Positions 1 to 11,100 of a stretch of DNA of 64,000 nucleotides are shown here, one piece after another (within the stretch, counting starts at the first letter, position 1; each line of letters begins with the position of its first letter). The stretch comes from Oegoconia quadripuncta (taxonomy: Eukaryota > Arthropoda > Insecta > Lepidoptera > Autostichidae), in the NCBI GenBank assembly GCA_949316235.1, contig OX438747.1, positions 27,160,618 to 27,224,617 of the forward strand, read 5' to 3'. Under the pieces are notes generated by a model. That model did not search any database and was not told where the DNA came from. It worked only from the letters and a program-made list of their open reading frames with translations. The translations under genes and the position numbers were made by a program.

Positions 1-1268
1 ATGATATATTAAACAAATTAGTAAATGAAGATGTTTGGTAGTTCAGTAGCAATCACTGGCTTATGTTGTTATATTCATGATAAATCGCTTTAGTTGTATT
101 TTACGATTTCTATGGGAAGAGACGCTGATCTAATTTTGCTGGCGACCACAAGGTAAGCGCCATAATCATAAAATACATAATATTTTAGTTAAGATCATTG
201 ACCTAAGATCTCAGTGGTTGAGCATAAATGAAAATGACGATGATTGAAAATTTTAGGTCCCATGGTGGGCGCCAGTATACATCGTGTAGCAGAATTCCAA
301 ATAAGTAAATAATAAATTTATAAAGTTAGTACCAGAACAAACGTGTAATGCAATTAAACTATTTCAAAACTCAGTCTAGATACACAAAATAATGATCCCA
401 TATGGATAGAATTAGCGCGCCATCGATATGGCGCATACTCCGTAAACTGGGATGCGTAACACCACAAGAAAAGAAATAAGATAAGATGGACGAGATAATA
501 TAAGATAAGATAAATTTATTTACAAATGATAGCATATCGGCGTGGTGGTGATACGATTTGTATGAGTGTGTACCTTTATCTACTCAAACTAATAAGTAGT
601 TAAAATGGATTCAGTTAACAAAACTAAACAAAGTAATTTCTGACTTAGAGATAAACGGTGTATATTGGCGCCCACCTTGGGACCTAAATTTTTCAATAAA
701 TAACAATGAATACGGCTGGCTTGATGTAAATATTTGAATTGACTCGAAGTAACTCACCCACTTAATAATTATATGAAACAATATATGTATATGTGACAAA
801 TAATTTTAGGTCCCACGATGGGCGCCAATATGCAATATGGATTAGTCAACAGAAAAATTGCTAAAGGTATGTATTTTGAGTCGTCTCGAACGCGTTGACC
901 TGCATACGTACGGGTGGCTTTAAGAGAGGCGTACATGCATCAGTGACAATGAATGAAACATTTTGAACCGCCAATGGGCATCAATATGTAAGTGGGTCAA
1001 CAATAGATATACAATACGAATAAATCGATCCAAGTATCTTTAAGAGAAGCCTACATGTATCAACGACGATGATTATGTAGGGGGTTATGACACGAGTAGC
1101 TTATTTATGTCGGCTCCAAATCACTGATACAAATAGGTGTTGACTAGGAGATCGCCGTGAGCTAGCGTTTTAGTAAACGTTTTTTCTGAATTGGCAAGGC
1201 TTTAGTAAAAGTTACATATGTGTTACTATACAATTATAAAAATCTACTTCAATCAAACCTCAACTGAC
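1..1268. other. klg intron 9 (part): repeat fragments, no exon seen
   Basis: AT-rich. Tails of the GATGATGA-ending LINE type appear near 190-245, 900-960 and 1035-1080; the last two contain CTTTAAGAGA followed by related sequence. Three copies of a GGGCGCCA-containing motif are listed separately. I see no exon with Ig, FNIII or GPI-signal character. Confidence 0.5.
249..833. repeat. three copies of a 31-bp GGCGCC motif, two inverted
   Basis: Related blocks lie at 249-280 (minus), 661-693 (plus) and 801-833 (minus). In plus sense the core is TGGCGCCCACCWTGGGACC followed by TAAATT. The first two form an inverted pair 445 bp apart, but similarity stops at the motif. The core resembles an LTR-retroelement primer binding site of the tRNA-Lys type; it could equally be the terminal repeat of a MITE. 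Confidence 0.4.
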
Positions 1269-1436
1269 CTCATTCCATCCGTATCTGTTCTTGGCCTGCA
1301 CTATGGCCTCGTACATGGCGCCGGCCTCCAGCCCTTTGAGCTCGTGCGTGACCCGGTGCGTGAGCGAGCCGGCCGGCGCCGGTGCCGGGATCACCACGTC
1401 GTGCCAGCGCCCCGGCTGTTGGAATGACTCGTTTAT
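1269..1436 (-). CDS. klg: klg exon 9: main part of FNIII
   Basis: The 168-nt exon reads [20 protein letters not shown] through [20 protein letters not shown] and YGWNE. This carries the FNIII features L-x-x-L-x-x-G-x-x-Y and the closing N-x-x-G-W strand. The acceptor is ATGTCCACAG, the donor GTCAGT, phase 0. Nothing in 1-1268 looks like the next exon, so the gene continues beyond the left edge. Confidence 0.88.
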
Positions 1437-4400
1437 CTGTGGACATATCATCTTTATCTTTAATAGTGTTATTAACAGATATGTATTTACAGCTCGCTAT
1501 AGCAATAACTACTATAGCAATAATAACTATCGTTATCCACAGGCGAATATCTTAATCACAGAAACTGAAAACTATATATTAATAATTACAGAAAATAACA
1601 TTGTTTTTTTTTCTATCTACAAATGTCCTATGGCTGTGGGGTGTCTGGAAGAAATCGCTTTTGGTGATAAGACCGCCTAATTGTGTTCTATTATTATCAT
1701 CAAAAATTATTGTAAATTATTTTGCGCAATAGAGAGTATCTGTTTTGTATTTTATTGTTATAAATTGTAATTTAATATGATAATCTGACATTATTAATAA
1801 TTAGTTAAATTGACATATTGTTATGTAATTGTATTTGACACAAAATATATGAGGTAAGATGACATTAATTCAGTTTTAAATGTAACATTGTAATATTTAA
1901 AGTTTATTCAGGGTTAACACAATGTTGTCGTTTATCGTGTCTGTTTAAATCCTTGCATGAATTTTTAATTCTATTTTTATATTTTATTATTATTATATTA
2001 ATTTATTATAGACGAGCAGCATTACTGCTGGTATGTCTATGTCATAGTGTTGGAAGAGTTCACATTGTTCATTATGTTGTTATTCAGTCAATATTTAAGT
2101 CATCACTAGTTTTTTAAAAATTTGTCCAATCTATTCTTGAATGAATTCACTGATTGGGCGGAAACAACCTCTTCCGGCAGCTTATTCCAGGCCTGAACAA
2201 CACGGTTGCTCATAAAGTGATCGGCGACATTGATGTCAGCGTGAGTGCGGCTTATTCGCAGAGCGTGTCCTCGTAATGGTCGTATGTCTTTCATCCTGTA
2301 TATGTCGTGCAAGTAATATTTTAAATATTTGTACGCCCCAACAGGCAGATTTTGTTGGACTACTTACCTATCTACAAAATAAGACCTTTATCTGTATACC
2401 CAAAATCAAAGAAATAAATAATTTTCTTTCTTTCAATGTAAATGAAAAACCAAAAATCCGACAGCATATTATGTATTCTGCGGACACAGTGTTGGAGTTT
2501 TTTTACCATAAAAAGTATCGTATGACACTATTACCTTTATATTGAATTATTTTCTGTCTCACACCCTACCCTGAGCGTGAGTTACCAAAAAAGGACATTA
2601 GCGCCGCACCTGTGCGTTACATTTAAACTAATTAATAAAAGTTAGTCGCATCGCAAGCAAGGTCCTATGTGCGCGTGCGTAGTGGATGCACAGCGCTGAC
2701 GCATCTCCATAATAAAATAAACGTAAAAGGATAAGGATAGATAAGACATGAACTTTGCAACATAATGGATAAATGCAACGTAATTTTGATAAACTCAATG
2801 AAAATAGTCTATGTACTCTTGCAAAAAAAAAAAAAAAAAAACTGTGTTAAGATCTACAATCCCGTTGGTTTTGCTAACTTGCGTAACAAGCCCGCAATAC
2901 ACAGATATAATTGTAACATATGTTGAGGGCAGGCTGAAAATCAGTGCTGAGTGATTCACGTCACTCAGTGTTTACTGAGACTGTCCCCCACACACGCACT
3001 CATTGTAGTACCTAGTTAGTCATAGAGCCGTGTTGGTGGATCGATCTTGAGACAGGGATCGCGTCTCGATCTCGATATTATAGTTTTCTTTTATTTTTAT
3101 TTTTTTGATACTGTTTCAATATGAAACAGGTTCTCAAGCGTGAGCTGGTGGCCATCTCGGTCTCGAGAGCGGTTTGTGGGATGCGGACCTTGATTTCCTC
3201 TGTTTTGATTTCCTGTATGTTGTTGTGGTTTTTTTTTCGGTGTGTGGAAATAAATGGTTTAAATAATAACAAATATTCGCAGAATCCGCTAGTGTTGCGG
3301 TGACGATAGTGGCCGTCCTGAACGTCTACATTGAAGTGCCTAAAAACCCATCGTGAGTGTTCCCAGCAGGAGACCCTGGAAATGCAGTGAATCTGTGACG
3401 GTGTCGTCGTGATATCTCCAGGTATTCGGCATCTTCATCAAGGTCAGTGCACGCATCCTTTCTCCATAATTACCATCTTTATTGTGAGACGCTCATCGCA
3501 ATCAAAAATACAGTCCACTCCCTTCAAAATTAAAATTGATAATTTAGGCGCCTCCACTCGGTGTCGACGATCTGACAATGGAGCTAGGAGATGGACGGTG
3601 GAAATGTAGCGTGTTTTTTTACTTTTCGAAATTACATCTTAAATAAATATAAATATTTGGGGTACTTCCACCAATCATCTAGTCCCAAACTAAGCAAAGC
3701 TTGTACTATGGATACTGATACTAGATAACTGATAAACATATATAAATATTTACATAAACATCCATGACTCGGGAATATAAAGAAACATAAATAAATAAAT
3801 AATATATAATATAATGTATATAAATTTATAAGTATAGATATAATTATTGAAGACATTTAAGTGTTATATTGTTTTGTAGTTGTAATTAATTAAGTAATCC
3901 GTATATTTATGTGCATGGATTTTAAATTTAATAGTTGTGCCCTAATAGGGTTTATGTTTGATTTTAAGATCATACTATGTACAACATAAATGCAATAAAT
4001 TGAAAATTGAAATATATGCTCGTATTGGTCATACAAACATTTACCCCTCGCGGGATTCGAACCCGCAACTATCCACTACACCAATCGGTCGTCATACATA
4101 TTGTTTATGTGACGTCCCCAACTTGCATTTGGCCAGCGTGGCGGATTATGGCCCATACGAAGGCTTCGCTTGTTCATTGGTTTCGCTGACAGGGTCACGA
4201 TCCACCATACCAATCGGTCGTCAAGGGCTTGGTATTCGAATATCCGAATATTCGCCCCATTTACCTATTCGAATATTACTTAAGAGTAGTATTCGAATTT
4301 TTCGAACTTTTCGAATATTAACTAAACTTTAATAATAAAATAAATATAACCGTGAATTGAACAAAATAACGCCAAATTAAATTCTCGCTACTGGCAACAC

Positions 4401-7400
4401 CATCAATTAGACTGTCATTCGTTCACTAACGGTCAAGCTGGGCTTTTTGGCCGCCAAAATCTTTCGTATTCTGCCACTTTATTGATTTTATTTGTGTTAA
4501 TAAGAGAATTTCAATGTTCTCAGTTATACTTAGAAGTTGATTTAATTTGTTATTAGTGTTAACGTTCAGAGAAGCACTTACATTATATTATTTGTTGCTA
4601 AAATATTATGTGTTTTCCTGGTCAAAAATAGTCTGATTATTTATTAAAGCTAATAATCATTTCAGAAAAACCTAGTTTTTTCTTTACAAATCAGTCGATG
4701 TTACTTTGATGTCTGTGAACTTTATAAAATCTACGAATTATGTGCTATATTTACTTATTTTGTTTTTTAGAGAGAAAATATTCGAAAACTTCGGTCGTAT
4801 TCGATTAATTCGAATAGTAGCGATTGAACTATTCGCAATATTCGAATAGTAAAATTGGGCGAATATAACGAGCCCTTCGTCGTCATACATATTTTTTTAG
4901 TTTATCGTCGTTAAGGCTCGGTACCGCGAGTTGCCGGTAGAGCAGCCGCAGCTCGTCGAGCGGCGGGTAGCTGTCCACGGCGAAGGCCAGCGTGTAGGCG
5001 GCGGCGCGGCGCGCCAGCGGCGGCGACGTGAAGCGCGCCGGCCCGGGCCGCCCCGACACCTCCACGTGCTGCCGCGCGCGCCCCAGGCTGTTGTCCGCCA
5101 CGCAGCTGCACCGACACAATCAGAGAATGCTTTACTTTGTAGGTACCTACACAGGGTACACTTAAAATAGTCAGATTTTATATTATTAAAGCTCCTGCTT
5201 GTTCAAAAAGCAATTTTCCCCACAAGCATAAAATTTGGAATAAAATAATAATAAATAATAAAATAAATATTTCGGACACTTACACCAATCATCTAGTCCC
5301 AAACTAAGCAAAGCTTGTGCTATGGATACTAGATAACGGATAAACATACATAAATATTTATATAAACATCCAAGACTCGGGAATAAATGTTCGTGTTCAT
5401 CACACAAACATTTACCCCTCGCGGGATTCGAACCCGCAACCGTTGGTTTCGCTGATAGGGTCACTATCCACTACACCAATCGGTCGTCGAATAATTATTG
5501 CTTGCAAGAAAAAAAAAAAACTGTTAAGATCTACAATCCCGTTGGTTTTGCTAACTTGCGTAACAAGCCCGCAATACAAAGATATAATTGTAACATATGT
5601 TGAGGGCAGGCTGAAAACCAGTGCTGAGTGATTCACGTCACTCAGTGTTTACTGAGACAGTTAGTCATAGAGCAGTGTTGGTGGATCGATCTTGAGACTG
5701 GGATCGCGTCTCGATCTCGATATTATAGTTTTCTTTTATTTTTATTTTTTTTGATACTGTTTCAATATGAAACAGGTTCTAAAGCGTGAGCTGGTGGCCA
5801 TCTCGGTCTCGAGAGCGGTTTGTGGGATGCGGACCTTGATTTCCTCTGTTTTGATTTCTTGTATGTTGTTGTGGTTTTTTTTTTCGGTGTGTGGAAATAA
5901 ATGGTTTAAATGATTTAAATGGTTTAAAATTAAATTTATGATTCGACAAAGTAAAATAACAATAAAATATACTGGATATTACCGAGCGGTTCATGTCCAC
6001 GCATTCATCCAGATAGTCAGAAATTTTATAATAGCCTTTGGCACATAGTTTCCGTTTAATGGTTCTTTTAAAGTTATTTAAAGGCAAATTTTGAATGTCT
6101 ACCGGAACCTTATTATAAAAGTCGCTTACACCTCTCTCCGAAGCTCTTAGTACTAGAAAGCTGTAATTTGGCATGGTTATACATTACGTTGTACATTATG
6201 TTGTCAATTATTCCGACGACCTGTTAGAAACTCTGCTACTATACCAAAAGGTCGCGGGTTCGAATCCCGCTAGGGGCATATATTTGTATGATGAATACAG
6301 ACATGTGTTTTTAACCGCCTCCGTGGCTCAATGTAAACGACATTGGGTTTACGATTCGGAGGTCACGGGTTCGATCCCCAGCGGAGTACATGTTTGAGTA
6401 CTCGGTTTGGTTGGTGGCAGGGCATTTTAAATGTCCGCCTGGCTAGCTACCACCATCTTATCTAAATCTGCCGCCAAGCAGAAATGTTAATAGCATTGTT
6501 GTGTTCCGGTTGTTAGAGATAAGATAGCCAGTCCCCCAAATGTGTTGGGGTTTCCGGGTCAGTACACTTCCACCTTCAACCTCATCTTCGCTTAATATCA
6601 GGTATGATTGAGGTCAAGTACCAACCTGTTATACATAAAAAAAAAAAAAAAAAAAGCAAGAAGCTTGTAAACTTAGGTACTTGTACCTACTAGGGGTCCC
6701 GTACCTGTAGTTACCGAAGTCCTCGGGCTGCACATTCGCAATGAGCAGCGTGTGGTTGTTGCCGCGCGCTGACATCGTGACACGCTCCGATGCGCTTAGC
6801 GGGAACGAGTTCTGGTACCAGCATACCTGAAAACCAGAGACAGGTACACGATATTAAATTGTCTTCGAAGAAGGCAGCTGACATGATTCACAAAAACAGC
6901 GATCTTTGCTATAACTGGTGAAACAATTTTTTGGAGTGGAGAGAGTCATTCAGAGCGCTATATAAAACCGAAAGTTATTAGAAAAACTATTTGGATGATA
7001 ATCAACCTCGAAAGTAACCATCTCGTTCGCATGGCAGGTTATTTCACAATTAATAATTATTGATCAAATCGGGGACGTCAAGTCAAGAGTACCTTAAACC
7101 GACGAGTATTATGAACATTGAACAATCTTATGAGAGTGAAGGAAGCAGAAGGGGTGTGTCAGGATCGTAGCAAGTGGAAGTCTGTGGCTGCGTGACATTA
7201 TGTATCAATGTATGTATGTATATATATTATTGTGTTTTTTTTGTAATATAAAAACTTGTTTTTAAAAGAGCAACCCCACAAGTTTCTTGCTCGTTCTTCT
7301 CGGAGAATAGGGTTATTCTCATGGACATAACCAGCCCGTTCGCATAACCAGGCTATTTCACAATTAATAATGAAATATTATAATATAAAATAATAATTAA

Positions 7401-8069
7401 TAATTTTGTAATATAATAACCTTTTTTTTTAAAGAGCAACCTCTCGAGTTTCTTGCTTGTTCTTCTCAGGGGAAAATTGCCTTTTGAATAAGCAGTAGCT
7501 TTAAAAATGTAAAATCTGACTATTTTAAGTAGGGTACACTTAACCTACCTACCCAATAAAGCATTTTTGATTTGATTTGATTTGTTTAGAAGAACATTGC
7601 CTTTTGAACAAGCAGTAGCTTAAAAAAAATGTGACTATAATAAATAATAATAATAAATGTCCTTAGACATACACACAATGCCATCAAGTTCCACAGTAAG
7701 CAACTATAGGCTTATGTTGTGGATACCAGATAGTTGATATACTTACATAAATACATTTTTTTTGTAAATAAATACTTATTATAAATGAAAACATCCATAA
7801 CTCGGGTACACATGTGCGTATTCATCACACAAACATATGCCCCTGGAACCCGCAACCTTTTGGTATAGTGGTCAGAGTTGCTAACTACTACACCAAACGG
7901 GTCGTCACCGAACAGACTATTTCAGTGTACCTACAAATTAAAGCATTTTTGATTATGTTGGTTACATTGAATCACGGAGGCAGTTTAATGTTGATCAATA
8001 GTATACTAGATCTAAGCTCTAACCTAACCGTGCCCCAGGAGTGACGATTTTTTTTTTAATGCATAACAT

Positions 8070-8117
<48 letters not shown>

Positions 8118-8125
8118 TGTGTTTG

Positions 8126-8173
<48 letters not shown>

Positions 8174-11100
8174 TGTGTTTGTGTGTGCGTGTGTGTGTGT
8201 GAGTGTGTTTGTGTGTGCGTGTGTGTGTGTGTGTGCATGTCATGTGATTCTCATCTTTGCAATGTGTTGATGCCTCACCTCAGCCGGTGGGTCAGCAAGC
8301 ACAGTGCACAGCAGCTCCGCCCTGAATCCTTCTCCTGTGTGCACCCACGACCGCTCCACTGATATCTCTGGAGGAACTGGAATTTTTAAACGAAAGATAT
8401 GTTTATTTTATTTATCTACTCCTGTTTATTTTATTATGTTACATTCTCCTCTTAGGACATACATCCTCTTAGGACATAAAGAAAGATATTAACAAAAACA
8501 TACTCAAAAAGAGATAAATAAAGAAGGGCCCTGGAACATACGTTCCTTATTTACGAAGATATTTAAATGTACAAACAAACAAACAAACAAAACATTCTTT
8601 ATTGTACAACAATAAGATTTTAATTTCCATCCACATCACCTGGATGAGTGGAAGTCTACCACTGTACGTTTCTCAAGAAACTTCTTACCACGTACGACCA
8701 CCCTGTGGAACGGACTTCCGGCAGCGCTATTCCCGAACGAGTACGACATTGGAACCTTCAAGAAACGAGCCTACACCTTCCTCAAAGGCCGGCAACGCAT
8801 CTGTGACCCTTTTGGTGTTGCGGGTGTCCATGGGCGGCGGTGATTGCTTTCCATCAGGTGACCCGCATGCTCGTTTGCCGCCCTCTCATATATAAAAAAA
8901 ATAAGAATAATAAAAATAATAAGAAAAAGGGGATAGTACAATTTGGCGACCTTATCACTAAAAGCGATCTTTTCCAGGCACTCTTTGGGTTAGGAAGCAT
9001 TATGCACATGATACATTAAGTACCAAGTCGTTGTGCATAAAAAAATTTTTTTTAGTTGTTTTTTTTTTATGCATTTTTCTTGTAGAATCTCCTAATATAC
9101 CTAGTTGTTTATTTAAAGAGCTATTTTAATTGCATTATTTTATCATTACTCCACACTACTACCATATAGAAAGAAAGAAGAAGAAAGAAAGAAACTGTTT
9201 ATTCGCCACTTCGACATATACTTACAACAATTGTTAGGCAAATAAAATTACAGAACACTCCGATAAGTGTCGCAGCAGAGAAAGGGAAACGACTCAGCTA
9301 TATGCTGAGCTTATAAAAGAGCTCAGCGCTGGTTTACTGTCGTACCCAGAGCCATATCTATAAACTGGTTGCAAATACGTCCAAACCATCCACACACATC
9401 AACAGTAGTTACTAAAATTATGTTTCCGCTCGTTGAGCGAAAACGTTCAAGTACGAATGCGACGCGGATAAAAAAAAAACCATGACTTTTGAAATAAGAA
9501 ATTGATGAAATATGAAATAACACTTACATAACACTTGCAGCTGGAACTCCGTGACAATCGCTGGTCCGACTCCATTATCCACGGTGCAGGCGTACCGGCC
9601 GCTGTGCTGCCGTTCCAGCCTGGACAATTGTAGCTGAGGACCCTCTGCCAGGCGGGTGTTGGTCTCATTCTGGAATGCAGACGACTGGAACTTCAATTAT
9701 AGGTTATGTAGGTGAATGGAATGGCTGGAGGTTATCAGTCATAGAGACATGGGGTAATTATGAGCTATGCAGTTTTTTTTTTTTATATGAGAGGGCGGCA
9801 AACGAGCATGCGGGTCACCTGTAATTATGGGCAATGGGGTAATTATGCGTCATGGGGTATTTATGGGTAATGGGTAGTTTTACGTCATGGGGTAATTATG
9901 GGTCATGGATTAGCTATGGGTCGTCGGGTAGTTATGGGCCATGGAGTAATTATGAGTCATTGGCTAGTAGTTATGGATCATTTGCTAGTTGTAGTTATAG
10001 GTGATGGGCTAGTTATGGGCAATGGGGTAATTTTGCGCCGTGGGGTAATTATGGGTCATGGGTAAATTTGGGTCATCGGTAATTATGGGTCATTGGGTAG
10101 CTTTGGGTCATCGGGTAGTTATGGGTCATGGGTAAATTTGGGTCATCGGTAATTATGGGTCTTGGGTAGCTATGGGTCATCGGGTAGTTATGGGCCATGG
10201 AGTAATTATGAGTCATTGGCTAGTAGTTATGGATCATTTGCTAGTTGTAGTTATAGGTCAAGGGCTAGTTATGGGTCATGGGGTAATTTTGCGTCATGGG
10301 GTAGTTATGGGTCATGGGTAAATTCGGGTCATCGGTAATTATGGGTCATTGGATAGCTTTGGGTCATCGGGTAGTTATGGGTCATGGGTAAATTTGGGTC
10401 ATCGGTAATTATGGGTCATTGGGTAGCTTTGGGTCATCGGGTAGTTATGGGTCATGGGTAAATTTGGGTCATCGGTAATTATGGGTCATTGGGTAGCTAT
10501 GGGTCATCGGGTAGTTACGGGCATCAAGGCCAAAACAAACTAACCAGTTTATGCCAAGTGACAGAGGGCACGGGGTTGCCCGCGGCGCGACACTCGAGCA
10601 CGGCGGCGCCGCCCCGGCGCGCGGCCGCGTGCCGCGACTCGGGCGCGGCCCGCACCGACGGCGGCACCAGCACCTCCACCGTGTGCACCTGGTCGCGGGC
10701 CACACGGTCTGATATCTGGCACACGTAATCACCTGCGTCCTGCCAAGTTCAAACAGTTTGATTAAGAATTACTGGGGTGTCGTACCTTTGGGATAACATG
10801 GAATCGTGTTCGTTGGCGGGCTGGTTTTCGCAAGTCGACGTCTAAGGCCCGTATTTAATAAATCAATCTCAATACAAGTCTTGAGGCCGTATCAACCGAG
10901 CGCTATCTCAAGCTCCGTGCTAATTTATAAACCAATCTTGAGGTCTACTCAGCTGAAACCGCCTCCGTGGCTCAATGTAAACAAATTTACGATTCGGAGG
11001 TCGCGGGTTTGATGCCCAGCGGGGTACATGTTTAAGTATTCGGTTTGGTTGGTGGTAGGGCATTTTAAAATGTCCGCCTGGCTAGGTACCACCGTCTTAT

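Noticed and set aside
1291..1680. 129-codon plus ORF over klg exon 9
   Set aside because: Antisense shadow of a real exon followed by AT-rich intron.
8019..8362. Long Cys/Val or His/Thr-rich ORFs on both strands
   Set aside because: Pure translation of the (GT)n microsatellite.
10469..10732. ORF with repeated Pro-Met-Thr-His-Asn-Tyr
   Set aside because: Reading of the minisatellite joined to exon 4 in a wrong frame.
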